Assembly (NCBI GenBank): GCA_905213155.1
Contig: CAJMHI010000031.1
Span: forward strand, 1 to 21,665
From: an uncultured Acidaminococcus sp.
GTDB taxonomy: Bacteria > Bacillota > Negativicutes > Acidaminococcales > Acidaminococcaceae
Direction: 5' to 3'
Length of the DNA stretch: 21,665 nucleotides
Position numbers and translations under genes: made by a program. How positions within the stretch are numbered: position 1 is the stretch's first letter; every line of letters begins with the position of its first letter. Positions 8,582 through 16,783 of the stretch are shown in pieces. The notes under the pieces are model-generated. The model was given only the letters and a program-made list of their open reading frames with translations. It had not been told where the DNA came from and ran no database searches.

Positions 8582-9994
8582 ATGCAGTGGAAAATGTGGG
8601 TGCTTTTAACAGGGCTTTGTGTATGGGCAACCAGCTCGGCCCTGGCTGCAGAGCATATAGCCGTAGTGGAAAAAGACGGCAAAGAAGGGGTTATCAACCA
8701 AAGTGGCCAGCTTCTTTTAAAAACAGAATATAAAAATATTCAGCGGGGCAATCCTGCAGAAGATCCGGTGATTTTGGCGGAAAAAGACGGGAAATACGGT
8801 ATCTATGACCGGGAAGGGAAAGAAATTCTGGCGCCGGTCCTGAAAAAAATGACGGCTGTCAATGACGGCGTGGTGGGTGGACTGACAAAAAAGTGGAATT
8901 TCTATACCCTGAGCGGACAAAAACTTCCCGGAGACTATGATGCAGTACAGGGGTTCCAGGAAGGCCTGGCAGCGGTAAAAACAGGCGGGAAATGGGGCTT
9001 TGTGGACAAAACCGGAAAACTGGTGATCGCGCCGCAATATAAAGAAGTGCGAGGGTTCAGCGAAGGCCTGGCCGCAGTAAAAACTGGCAACCAGTGGTTC
9101 TATATCCGGAAAGATGGCAGCGTGCTGCCCAGTGTCAGCGTAAAAAATCCGGGAGATTTTCATCAGGGCGTGGCCATCGTAGATAAAGGCTGGCTTATGG
9201 ATACCACGGGCAAGCGCTATGCGAAACTAAAAAACTATTCCTATATCGGAGAATTCCAGGACAACGGCCTGGCGGCTGTTGGCGTGCGTCGTTCCAGTCA
9301 TAGTTTTCTGGACTACCTTTCCATTGGTTGGGGATGGGGCAGCGGCTGGGGCTGGGGTGGCCCGTACTGGGGTATTGGTCCTGGCTGGGGCTGGGGCCCT
9401 TATTTTGGCGGCTATGGGTATCGGCATCACCATCACTATCATCATGGCTGGGGTGGTAGCATTGGGATTTCTCCAGGGATGGTCATGCCTAGGAATCTGT
9501 ATCGCGGCTACGTGAATAAACAGGGACAGGAAGTAATCCCCCCCCAATACAGCTATGTGTCGGAGTTCTTCGGGGACTATGCCCTGTATCGGGATGACGG
9601 ACACTGGGGCATGCTAAACAGTAAGGGAGAAGTAAAAATCCCAGCGGCCTATGATACCCTGTGGCCGTTTAGTAACGGCCTGGCGGCCTTTGCTGCGGAC
9701 AAAAAATGGGGCTTTATCGGGGAAAATAATCAGGTTGTAATTCCTAATCGCTTTGATCGCGTGACTAGCTTCTTGGAAGACAGAGCTACTGCCACGGAGA
9801 AGAAAAAGAGCGGGATTATCGACAAAAAAGGAAACCCGGTCGCTCCATTTAAAGAAGAGTATGTAGAAATGGGCCCCTTAGCCGCTAATCGGGCAGCATA
9901 CCAAAGCAAAAAGACCGGAAAATGGGGATATACCGATGAAAACGGGAACAGCGTCATTGCTCCCCAGTACGACAAAGCAGGGGATTTTGATTAA
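8582..9994 (+). CDS. Secreted WG-repeat protein with a Gly/Trp/His-rich insertion
   Basis: 470 residues with a signal peptide (MQWKMWVLLTGLCVWATSSALA, cleavage near residues 22-23), so it is exported. The rest is built of WG beta-repeats such as KTGGKWGFVDKTGKLVIAPQY (132-153, repeated in degenerate form through the protein) and ADKKWGFIGENNQVVIP. WG repeats are structural, and no enzymatic activity is predicted. Residues about 248-291 interrupt the repeats with a low-complexity Gly/Trp/Tyr tract and a histidine cluster HHHHYHH (282-288), which might bind metal or attach to a surface. The chain stops mid-repeat at DKAGDFD, where family members usually continue with FxxGLAxV, so the 3' end may be shortened. 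Its biological role is unknown. Confidence 0.82.
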   Translation: MQWKMWVLLTGLCVWATSSALAAEHIAVVEKDGKEGVINQSGQLLLKTEYKNIQRGNPAEDPVILAEKDGKYGIYDREGKEILAPVLKKMTAVNDGVVGGLTKKWNFYTLSGQKLPGDYDAVQGFQEGLAAVKTGGKWGFVDKTGKLVIAPQYKEVRGFSEGLAAVKTGNQWFYIRKDGSVLPSVSVKNPGDFHQGVAIVDKGWLMDTTGKRYAKLKNYSYIGEFQDNGLAAVGVRRSSHSFLDYLSIGWGWGSGWGWGGPYWGIGPGWGWGPYFGGYGYRHHHHYHHGWGGSIGISPGMVMPRNLYRGYVNKQGQEVIPPQYSYVSEFFGDYALYRDDGHWGMLNSKGEVKIPAAYDTLWPFSNGLAAFAADKKWGFIGENNQVVIPNRFDRVTSFLEDRATATEKKKSGIIDKKGNPVAPFKEEYVEMGPLAANRAAYQSKKTGKWGYTDENGNSVIAPQYDKAGDFD

Positions 9995-10060
9995 AAGAGC
10001 AGTGGAAGAGTATCTCAAATTGTCCTAAGAATATAAAATAGAATTTATAAAATTAGAAAT

Positions 10061-10100
10061 ACGGGTAGATTTATAAAATACATTTTATAAATCTACCCGT
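10061..10100. repeat. Perfect 18-bp inverted repeat upstream of the AAA/DUF4143 gene
   Basis: ACGGGTAGATTTATAAAA at 10061-10078 is the exact reverse complement of 10083-10100, around a 4-nt TACA centre. No T-run follows, so it is not a normal terminator for the WG gene. Its right arm overlaps the -35 region of the downstream promoter, so an operator role is plausible. A third TTTATAAA copy lies just to the left near 10053-10060. Confidence 0.8.
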
Positions 10101-10112
10101 TTGTGCTATACT
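10084..10112 (+). promoter_or_regulatory. Promoter of the AAA/DUF4143 ATPase gene
   Basis: An extended -10, TGC then TATACT (10107-10112), lies 17 bp from TTTATA (10084-10089). The -35 sits within the right arm of the 18-bp inverted repeat. The segment TTTGTGCTATA and the bases that follow closely resemble the promoter of the RelB gene at about 17850. Confidence 0.6.
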
Positions 10113-10134
10113 ACAACCAGAAGGGGATGAGAAC

Positions 10135-11334
10135 ATGCTGGAGAGACCTACTTATTTACAACAATTAATTCGCTTACGAGATAAAAATGTGATTAAAGTC
10201 ATTACAGGAGTACGGCGGTGTGGGAAGTCTACACTGCTGCTTCTTTTTAGGGACTATTTGCGCCAGCAAGTACAAATCCCTGACGCCCGGATGCTTACGG
10301 TAAATCTGGAAAGCGGGGATTTTCGGCACCTGCAGACGGCGGATGCCCTCTATCAGTATGTGGAACAACATCTTGTACCGGATCAGATGAATTATGTGTT
10401 TTTGGATGAAGTGCAGAATATCCCGGATTTCCAAAAGGCGGTAGATTGGCTGTATACCAAGAAAAATACAGATCTGTATATTACTGGTTCCAACGCCTAT
10501 CTGCTTTCCGGGGAACTGGCTACGTTTTTATCCGGGCGCTATGTAGAAATTAAGATGCTTCCTCTGTCTTTTGCAGAATATGTGACGGCGTTTCCTGAGC
10601 CCCGCAACTTTCCTAAGTTATATGGACAGTATTTGCTAAATAGTTCATTTCCCGGTGCCTTGGAATTTACAAACAGACAGGACACACGGGCCTATCTGGA
10701 AGGCATTTATAATACCATTCTTGTCAAAGATATTGCCACGCGGAAAAAGATTGCAGATATTTCCCAACTGCAAAATCTATTGGAGTTTATGTTTGATAAT
10801 ATCGGCAATCTCTGTTCCTCTGGAAAGATTTCCCGCACTATGACCAGCGCAGGGCGAAAGATTTCCGTTCCCACGGTAGACTCCTATTTAACGGCGCTGA
10901 CGGAAAGCTTTATCTTATACAAAGCAGATCGATACGATATTAAGGGCAAAGAACGTCTCCAGTCCGGTGGCAAATATTACGGCGTGGATATGGGATTGCG
11001 ATATTTCCTGTTAGGTTCCAAGAACACCGATCAGGGGCACGTCCTGGAAAATGTAGTTTATTTAGAGCTCTTACGCCGGGGGTATGAAGTCTTTGTAGGA
11101 AAGAACGAGGACGCAGAGGTTGATTTTATTACGTTGAGAGATGGAGAAAAACAATATATTCAAGTCTCCCAAAGCGTTATGGATCCGCAAACCCTAAAAC
11201 GGGAGTTGCGTCCACTTGAAACGATCAACGACCATTATCCTAAACTCCTGCTAACCATGGATTATCTTCCATTGGGAGATTTTAATGGTATTCGGCAATA
11301 CAACGTGCTGGAATGGTTGTGTGGAAAACAGTAA
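10135..11334 (+). CDS. AAA_14/DUF4143 family ATPase
   Basis: 399 residues, full length for this common but poorly understood family. The N-terminal AAA_14 ATPase domain has Walker A GVRRCGKST (25-33), Walker B YVFLDEVQN (87-95) and a sensor-like ITGSNAYLL (116-124). The family hallmark SGRYVEIKMLPLSFAEY (133-149) follows. The C-terminal DUF4143 region (about 190-370) carries the nuclease-like EVDFI motif also seen in PD-(D/E)XK folds. No specific cellular role is established for the family. The ATG at 10135 follows AAGGGGAT at a normal distance. It is monocistronic, and an upstream inverted repeat suggests regulation. It is clearly diverged from the broken paralogue at 7832-8533, so the two are not a recent duplication. 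Confidence 0.87.
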   Translation: MLERPTYLQQLIRLRDKNVIKVITGVRRCGKSTLLLLFRDYLRQQVQIPDARMLTVNLESGDFRHLQTADALYQYVEQHLVPDQMNYVFLDEVQNIPDFQKAVDWLYTKKNTDLYITGSNAYLLSGELATFLSGRYVEIKMLPLSFAEYVTAFPEPRNFPKLYGQYLLNSSFPGALEFTNRQDTRAYLEGIYNTILVKDIATRKKIADISQLQNLLEFMFDNIGNLCSSGKISRTMTSAGRKISVPTVDSYLTALTESFILYKADRYDIKGKERLQSGGKYYGVDMGLRYFLLGSKNTDQGHVLENVVYLELLRRGYEVFVGKNEDAEVDFITLRDGEKQYIQVSQSVMDPQTLKRELRPLETINDHYPKLLLTMDYLPLGDFNGIRQYNVLEWLCGKQ

Positions 11335-11349
11335 ATAAGAAACAATAGG

Positions 11350-11383
11350 GAGTCGGCAACGGTTGTACAACTGTTGGTGATTC
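11350..11383. repeat. Imperfect hairpin resembling the terminator at 14604
   Basis: The 289-bp gap after the ATPase gene holds an 11-position stem (11350-11360 with 11373-11383) with one mismatch and two G-U pairs. Its loop contains the palindrome GTTGTACAAC (11362-11371). Its core aligns with the terminator hairpin at 14604-14636, including GGTTGTA in the loop, but it lacks a T-run. It may be a decayed terminator or a member of a short palindromic repeat family. I see nothing else clear in this gap until the promoter near 11528. Confidence 0.4.
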
Positions 11384-11527
11384 TATGACTATGGACAGAT
11401 GAAAGGAAAAAACGGTGTTAAGACTAATGAAAATGTTAACCTTAACACTGCTTTTCCGCATAGAAAAATACTTTGTCCGGTGTGTCCGCAACATAAAAAC
11501 AAGGCAGATTTTGCAAGACAGAAAGCG

Positions 11528-11549
11528 TAAAATATGGTACTATATTTTA
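11528..11549 (+). promoter_or_regulatory. Promoter of the dipeptidase operon, embedded in a palindrome
   Basis: TGG followed by TACTAT (11538-11543) is an extended -10. A possible -35 (TTGCAA, 11511-11516) is too far away at 21 bp. The -10 is the centre of a palindrome with perfect 8-bp arms, TAAAATAT (11528-11535) and ATATTTTA (11542-11549). That arrangement would suit a repressor. The start near 11550 gives a leader of about 74 nt. Confidence 0.5.
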
Positions 11550-11623
11550 TGTAAAAGGCAAGAGTTCACGTAAAAGAAACTGAAAATTGAAACAAGTAGC
11601 CAAGGGTAAAAGGAGGGCATGCC

Positions 11624-12979
11624 ATGACACCAGAACAGGAAACACTGTATTATGGGAAAATGGAGGAAAACTTTCCAGAATTTTTACGGGATATGGAAGC
11701 ATTAGTCGCGATCCCTAGTTATCTGGAAGAGGATTCGTATCCGAATGTGCCGACCATCCGAAAAGTGTTGCATCAAGCCCTGATGCGCATGGATGCCATG
11801 GGCTTTCGTACCTATGCGGACCCGGAAGGCTATTATGGCTATGCGGAAATCGGAGAAGGGGAAAAACTTATCGGAGTGCTGGGGCATTTGGACGTAGTCC
11901 CGCCGGGATTGCGGGATGACTGGAAATCGGATCCCTTTACAGTAACGTACCGGGATGGCAAAGCCTATGGCCGGGGCGTGCAGGATGACAAAGGGCCGAC
12001 GCTGGCGGCAATCTATGGCTTTAAAGCTCTTATGGACTGCGGATTCAAACCGAACTACCGGCTGCGCTTTATTTTTGGCACGGATGAAGAAAATCTTTGG
12101 CGTGGAATCAAAAAATACATGGCTAAAGAAGAGCAACCGTCTTTTGGCTTTACACCGGATTCTGTATTCCCGCTCATTTATGCAGAAAAGGGCGTGCTGG
12201 ATCTTATGCTGCATGCGAAAAATGAAAGCGGCATGACCTTTAAGGCGGGAGACGCCTACAATGTAGTGCCTTCTTATGTGAATGCGCCTGCCTGTGCGGC
12301 ACTGGAGGACGCACTGCACTATCTCCACTATGACTACCGCAAGGAAGCGGATGGGAGCCTGGGGATATTGGGAAAAAGTATCCACGCTAAGGATGCAGAA
12401 TTGGGGATCAATGCCATTCACCGGTATTTGTTGGCACTGGATGCTATGGGCCATCCTACCAAGTCTTCCCAGTTTATTAAAGAATGCCTGGACGGACATA
12501 AGTTTGCAGAGCCCATTTTTGGAGCAGTCAAGGACGAGGCGTCCGGCGAGCTAAAGTTCAACATAGGAAAAATTGAGCTCACGCCAGAAGAAGAGACCTT
12601 GTTTGTGGATATGCGCATCCCGGTAACCTATCCCAAAGAAAAAGCAGTGGAAGCATTGAAACAGAAGGCGGCAGAGTACGGCTTTACCTATGAAGAATTT
12701 GACTGGCTGCAGCCCGTGTATTTGCCCCTATCCTCTCCTATTATCAAAAAATTAGTTGCCTCCTACCAGGAAGCCACCGGCGATAAAACCAGCGTACCTA
12801 TCAGCAGCGGTGGCGCCACCTATGCCCGGGCCATGGATAACTGCGTGGCCTTTGGCGCGATTTTGCCCGGTGTGGAAAAAAGCGAGCATATGCCCAATGA
12901 AAATATGGTGGTGGAAGAATTTAAAACAGCCATCAAGATTTACATCCATACCTTTTTCAATTTTAACGCAGACGAGTAG
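11624..12979 (+). CDS. M20-family Sapep/PepV-type metallo-dipeptidase
   Basis: A cytoplasmic di-metal peptidase that releases amino acids from dipeptides. All ligands expected from PepV are visible: His88 and Asp90 in GHLDVVP, Asp121 in GRGVQDDKGP, catalytic Glu155 and ligand Glu156 in GTDEENLWRG, Asp179 in TPDSVFP, and His422 in SEHMPNENM. At 451 residues it fits the PepV/Sapep branch, which has a long lid domain, rather than the shorter ArgE/DapE branch. The ATG at 11624 follows AAGGAGGG at 11610-11617. The permease gene starts 33 bp after its stop, and no terminator lies between, so the two form an operon for peptide or amino-acid use. The natural substrate cannot be read from the sequence. 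Confidence 0.9.
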   Translation: MTPEQETLYYGKMEENFPEFLRDMEALVAIPSYLEEDSYPNVPTIRKVLHQALMRMDAMGFRTYADPEGYYGYAEIGEGEKLIGVLGHLDVVPPGLRDDWKSDPFTVTYRDGKAYGRGVQDDKGPTLAAIYGFKALMDCGFKPNYRLRFIFGTDEENLWRGIKKYMAKEEQPSFGFTPDSVFPLIYAEKGVLDLMLHAKNESGMTFKAGDAYNVVPSYVNAPACAALEDALHYLHYDYRKEADGSLGILGKSIHAKDAELGINAIHRYLLALDAMGHPTKSSQFIKECLDGHKFAEPIFGAVKDEASGELKFNIGKIELTPEEETLFVDMRIPVTYPKEKAVEALKQKAAEYGFTYEEFDWLQPVYLPLSSPIIKKLVASYQEATGDKTSVPISSGGATYARAMDNCVAFGAILPGVEKSEHMPNENMVVEEFKTAIKIYIHTFFNFNADE

Positions 12980-13012
12980 TAGCGGGATCTCTTGTTGAAA
13001 GGAGCAGCGCGT

Positions 13013-14572
13013 ATGGCAGCACAGGAAATAAAAAAGAAAAGACAAATGCTGAGTTCTTATTCCATCGTATTCCTGGTATTGGTTTTTGTGACCATACTGA
13101 CCTGGTTTGTTCCCCAATCCGTCGTTGTCAAATCCGGCGGGACCAAAGAGATTATTTATAATGCCATCCTGGCCGATGGAGAAGTGCTGCGAGGTCAGGG
13201 CCTGCAGCCTATGGGATTGTGGGATCTTCTCATGGCTCCGGTGAAAGGCTTCGTAAAAGCGGCACCCGTAGGATTTGCCATTCTCATGGCCGGAGCCTTT
13301 TTACATTTGATGAATTACGTAGGGGCCATGAACTCTGCCATTGGGTGGCTGATTGACCGCTTTACCGGCAAGACACTGATCATCGTGCTGATGTTTGTCT
13401 CTGCCTTGTTCGGTTCTGTGTATGGGTTATGGGAAGAGATTCCGGCCTATTCTATGGTGGTGGTGCCGCTGTTTGTGCTGGCAGGCTATGATGTGATTAC
13501 CGGGATCGGGGTGCTTTTCGTGGGAGCCACCGCCGGCAATATGGCCAGTGTGGTAAATCCGTTTTCTATCGGCGCTGCTGTGGGCGCTATCGGAACGGAT
13601 GGCCTATCCATGGGCAGTGGGATGGTACTGCGTATCGTGATTTTCTTCGTACTGTATCTGGTCGGTCTTGTGCTTATGCTCCGCTATGCCAGTATGGTAA
13701 AAAAAGATCCCACCAAGTCCATTGTGTATGGTATGGGGGTCAAAACGCTGGTGGATGAAAAACATAAAATGGAAGAATTCACCACCCGCAAGGCCTGGTC
13801 CATCGCACTTTTGGTACTCATTATTCTGGCGCTGGTATGTGGCTATATGCCCTGGGATTCCATTAAATTTGCCGATGGAAGCACCATGAAGGACATGATT
13901 AATCTGCCCTTCCGCTCACTGGAAAACATTCCCTTCCTGGGCAATTTCTTTGGCGCCGGGCATTATACGGAATTTGGTGACTGGTATTTTGATGAATTCG
14001 CCTTTGTCTTCTTAGTGGGCGCGCTACTTCTAGGGCCTATTAATAAGATCCCGGAACCGGAATTTGTCCGCGAATTTGTAGCAGGCGCTCGCGAAATGCT
14101 GGGTGTTGTCTTGGTGCTTACGGTTGCTAACGGAATTTCCGTAATGATGGGAAGCAAAACGGCGGGCATGTCTGTTACATTCGTGTACTGGATTCAAAAT
14201 GCCCTGTCCGGTGTGCCGGGATGGGCGTTTGCGATTGCAGCAGCTGCGGCCTATATGGGGATTGGCTTCTTTATGCAGTCTACCAGCGGCGTTGCAGGAA
14301 TTACCATGCCGATTTTGGGAGCGGTAGCCTACGCCCTGTTCCAGTCTGCTCCTATTGGCTCCACCGGCGGGCAAATTATGCTGCTGTCTGCCTTTACCAT
14401 CGGGTTGAACTTCACGTCGGCTATTTACCCCAGCGCTACCAATATGGGAACATTGGAAATTTACCAAATTCCTTATGATACCTATCTTTCCTTCATGCTG
14501 AAGATTGATATCATTCTGCTGGTCGTCGGTGTGGCCGTTTTGTCCGTGGCACCTATGGTTGGATTACTGTAA
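13013..14572 (+). CDS. YfcC-family permease (C4-dicarboxylate/basic amino-acid antiporter-like)
   Basis: 519 residues with about 12 hydrophobic segments, beginning with SSYSIVFLVLVFVTILTWFVP. The family marks GLWEEIPAYSMVVVPLF and GNMASVVNPFSIGAAVGAIG (NPF at about 182-184) place it in the YfcC branch of the DcuC/ArcD-like transporters. YfcC relatives are annotated as dicarboxylate or arginine/ornithine-type carriers with little direct evidence. Pairing with a dipeptidase argues for peptide or amino-acid transport, which is inference. I chose ATG 13013 because GGAG at 13001-13004 lies 8 bases upstream. A TTG at 12992 in the same frame lies before that ribosome site. A bidirectional terminator follows. 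Confidence 0.86.
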   Translation: MAAQEIKKKRQMLSSYSIVFLVLVFVTILTWFVPQSVVVKSGGTKEIIYNAILADGEVLRGQGLQPMGLWDLLMAPVKGFVKAAPVGFAILMAGAFLHLMNYVGAMNSAIGWLIDRFTGKTLIIVLMFVSALFGSVYGLWEEIPAYSMVVVPLFVLAGYDVITGIGVLFVGATAGNMASVVNPFSIGAAVGAIGTDGLSMGSGMVLRIVIFFVLYLVGLVLMLRYASMVKKDPTKSIVYGMGVKTLVDEKHKMEEFTTRKAWSIALLVLIILALVCGYMPWDSIKFADGSTMKDMINLPFRSLENIPFLGNFFGAGHYTEFGDWYFDEFAFVFLVGALLLGPINKIPEPEFVREFVAGAREMLGVVLVLTVANGISVMMGSKTAGMSVTFVYWIQNALSGVPGWAFAIAAAAAYMGIGFFMQSTSGVAGITMPILGAVAYALFQSAPIGSTGGQIMLLSAFTIGLNFTSAIYPSATNMGTLEIYQIPYDTYLSFMLKIDIILLVVGVAVLSVAPMVGLL

Positions 14573-14603
14573 TGAAAGTAAAATTATAATCCATACGGTG
14601 AAT

Positions 14604-14645
14604 GAGCTGCCAATGGTTGTATACCTATTGGCAGCTCTCTTTTTA
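14604..14645. terminator. Bidirectional terminator between the permease and the LysR gene
   Basis: GAGCTGCCAAT (14604-14614) pairs perfectly with ATTGGCAGCTC (14626-14636 region), and a T-rich run continues to 14645. The LysR stop codon lies at 14643-14645, so the element also marks the end of the minus-strand gene. Confidence 0.85.
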
Positions 14646-15632
14646 TTCCTTTAGGCTTTCCACCAGATTCTGGTGAAAGGTTTCGTTGACGGTATCTTTG
14701 TAGCGGATTAGCTCTTCCCGGATCATGGACTTCATCGCCTGGGCATAGTCCGGCAGGGGGTTATCTTTTAATGTTACCAGGCTGATTGTGGTGGGGAAAA
14801 TATCATTGGTCAATTTGGCCACCTGGGGCAGGCCCAGAGATAAGGGAAGCGTTTCGTAGGCCATGTACAAGTACAGGGGCGTGAGAATGCTTACACCATA
14901 GGAAGAAAGAGATAACATCAACCGTTGGTTATTGGTCTCCAGCAGATAATGGGGGTATACGCAGTGGGCGGTAAAAAGCTGATCCACAGCCTGGCGGATC
15001 CGGTTGCCGGAAGGACGGTGAAAGAAAGGAAGATCCTGAATCTCCAGCAGGTCCACACCGTTTTTCAGGTAGCGCTGCAAATCATCTTCCCCGGTATCCG
15101 GGCGGTGCCATGTTAATAAATCCGTATTTAAGCTGCAACAAAGATGTTCTTCCAGGACGGGCTCAATGCTAAGATCACGGGATTCTGGCACATTAACTGC
15201 CAGGCATAGATCGATCTGATGCTGCCGCAAGAGTTCCAGCAGTCTGTCACTGTTATATTCTTTCAGTAAAATTTCAATTTGGGGATACTTTCGATGATAC
15301 CGTTCCCAAATATTGGCAAAAAAGGCTTCTGCCCGCTGCCGGGAAATTCCCAGGCGCAATTCCCCATGGTGGTCTTTGACCAGATCGGCAAAGCGGGCGG
15401 TCATCTGGTTTTCTTCCTGCAAGATGCGCTCTACATAGAAAAGCATGGCCTTTCCTGCCGGTGTCAGCCGCAGCACCGGTTTGCGGTCAAACAAAAGCAC
15501 ACCGTATTGTTCTTCCAGACGTTTAATATGGGCACTGAGGGACTGCTGGCTGAGAAATAGTTTTTCTGCGGCCCGGGAAATATTGCCTTCCTTTGCTACG
15601 GCAATGAAATACTCAAATCCCAATAAACTCAT
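14643..15632 (-). CDS. LysR-type transcriptional regulator
   Basis: 329 residues with the standard N-terminal winged helix-turn-helix (FEYFIAVAKEGNISRAAEKLFLSQQSLSAHIKRLEEQYGVLLFDR, residues 6-50). A linker helix and a periplasmic-binding-protein-like effector domain (about 90-310) follow. It is divergent from the aldolase-dehydrogenase operon across 143 bp, so it most likely controls that operon in response to a small carboxylate and represses itself. The effector is unknown. The start ATG (15632-15630 on the minus strand) has GAGGGAGG just upstream. It could instead regulate the permease operon that converges on it. Confidence 0.92.
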   Translation of the reverse strand: MSLLGFEYFIAVAKEGNISRAAEKLFLSQQSLSAHIKRLEEQYGVLLFDRKPVLRLTPAGKAMLFYVERILQEENQMTARFADLVKDHHGELRLGISRQRAEAFFANIWERYHRKYPQIEILLKEYNSDRLLELLRQHQIDLCLAVNVPESRDLSIEPVLEEHLCCSLNTDLLTWHRPDTGEDDLQRYLKNGVDLLEIQDLPFFHRPSGNRIRQAVDQLFTAHCVYPHYLLETNNQRLMLSLSSYGVSILTPLYLYMAYETLPLSLGLPQVAKLTNDIFPTTISLVTLKDNPLPDYAQAMKSMIREELIRYKDTVNETFHQNLVESLKE

Positions 15633-15650
15633 GGCTGCCTCCCTCTATAC

Positions 15651-15715
15651 AACATAAAGATTGTTAGTAACATATATAAATACTGTTTTTCAATTGTTTT
15701 CCTCCATGATACCAT
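15651..15715. promoter_or_regulatory. Divergent promoter region with candidate LysR binding sites
   Basis: Minus strand: TTGAAA (15693-15688), 18 bp, then TACTAA (15669-15664) preceded by TGT, for the LysR gene. Plus strand: TTTTCA (15687-15692), 17 bp, then TACCAT (15710-15715) preceded by TGA, for the aldolase operon. The two -35 boxes overlap back to back. Two dyads, AACA-N7-TGTT (15651-15665) and AACA-N11-TGTT (15669-15687), are centred near -64 and -44 from the predicted aldolase start. Those positions match the recognition and activation sites of LysR regulators. Confidence 0.45.
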
Positions 15716-15775
15716 AGAACCAGTCAAAGAGAAATAGAATAAAGCTGATTGAATAGAGGAAAGAAGGATGACAAT

Positions 15776-16783
15776 ATGGTAAAAATCATGGATTGTACCC
15801 TCCGGGATGGTGCTAACGTAGTGGGCAAAGGATTTCCTGCGGACCTGACGGCGGGAATGCTGAAAGCGCTGGTGGATGCCAATGTGGATTATATCGAAAT
15901 GGGCAATGCCGGCGGTATCGGGGCCTATGAAGTGGCAGGTTTTACCAAGGCAGAAACAGACGCCACCTATCTGGAACTGATGCAGCCTTATAAAGCACTG
16001 CACAAAGTAGGGATGTTCTTAAATGCCAAGCGCTACCGGGAAAACTATGTGGAATTGGGTGCAGAAAAAGGTCTGGCCTTTTTGCGGGTAGGTGTGGATG
16101 CGGATGAACCAAAGCTTGCGGTAGAACCGATTCATGCCATCAAAAAACGAGGTGTGAAAGCTTTTTATTCCGCTATGAAAGCCTATCTGGTTTTGCCAGA
16201 AGAACTGGCAGAATCTGCTAAAATGCTGGAAGCAGAAGGATTGGATGAATTTACGGTTATGGATTCTGCTGGATGTATGCTGCCGGATGAAGTATCCCGT
16301 ACCGTGGAACAATTGAAAAAGGCAGTCCAGATTCCTATAGCGTTCCACTGCCATAACAATCTGGCTTTGTCCGCTGCTAACGCCTTGGCTGCGTACAATG
16401 CGGGGGTAGATATTTTGGATGGTGGCTTGATGGGCATGGCACGAAGTGCGGGCAATCTGCCTACAGAAGCAGGTATCGCCCTGCTGCAAAAATATGGGGA
16501 AGCAGACTATGTGAATTTATTTGGCCTTTTGCAATACCTTGCTGATGAACTAGGACCCCAAATGAAAGAACGGTATGAGTATCATAATCCCATCACACCT
16601 TTTGATCTGGTGCTGGGGATTACCGGCCTGCATTCTTCCAAAGGAAAACTCTTTAAGCAAGTGGCAGCGGATACCGGGGTAAATCTGTATCAATTGATGG
16701 TTCACGTGGGAAAAATTGACCGTAAGAACCCCAGCGAAACGCTGATCCGAAAAGAAGCAGAAATATTGAAGGAGGGTAAATAG
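15776..16783 (+). CDS. DmpG-like aldolase (4-hydroxy-2-oxovalerate aldolase family, HMGL-like TIM barrel)
   Basis: 335 residues of the DRE-TIM metallolyase superfamily. DCTLRDG (6-12) supplies the catalytic Arg10 and metal ligand Asp11. The metal histidines are His191 and His193 in FHCHNNLALSAANALAAYNAG. The segment DGGLMGMARSAGNLPTEAGIALL (215-237) matches the DmpG/HpaI-type class II pyruvate aldolase pattern. The C-terminal part (ITGLHSSKGKLFKQVAADTGVNLYQLMVHVGK) resembles the DmpG communication region. Expected chemistry is Mn/Mg-dependent retro-aldol cleavage of a 4-hydroxy-2-oxoacid to pyruvate plus an aldehyde or oxoacid. The usual partner, acylating acetaldehyde dehydrogenase, is not in the window. 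ATG 15776 is preferred because AAGG at 15764-15767 precedes it well. A TTG 27 bases upstream has no ribosome site. Confidence 0.8.
   Translation: MVKIMDCTLRDGANVVGKGFPADLTAGMLKALVDANVDYIEMGNAGGIGAYEVAGFTKAETDATYLELMQPYKALHKVGMFLNAKRYRENYVELGAEKGLAFLRVGVDADEPKLAVEPIHAIKKRGVKAFYSAMKAYLVLPEELAESAKMLEAEGLDEFTVMDSAGCMLPDEVSRTVEQLKKAVQIPIAFHCHNNLALSAANALAAYNAGVDILDGGLMGMARSAGNLPTEAGIALLQKYGEADYVNLFGLLQYLADELGPQMKERYEYHNPITPFDLVLGITGLHSSKGKLFKQVAADTGVNLYQLMVHVGKIDRKNPSETLIRKEAEILKEGK

Noticed and set aside
10061..10100. The 18-bp inverted repeat as the terminator of the WG-repeat gene
   Set aside because: No T-run follows either arm on the plus strand, and the stem is AT-rich at its loop end. A promoter overlaps it, so an operator is more likely.
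11624..14572. AbgA/AbgT-like p-aminobenzoyl-glutamate system for the M20 peptidase and permease
   Set aside because: The peptidase has the PepV/Sapep ligand pattern and length, and the permease carries YfcC-type motifs (NPFSIGAA, GLWEEIPAYS) rather than AbgT motifs.
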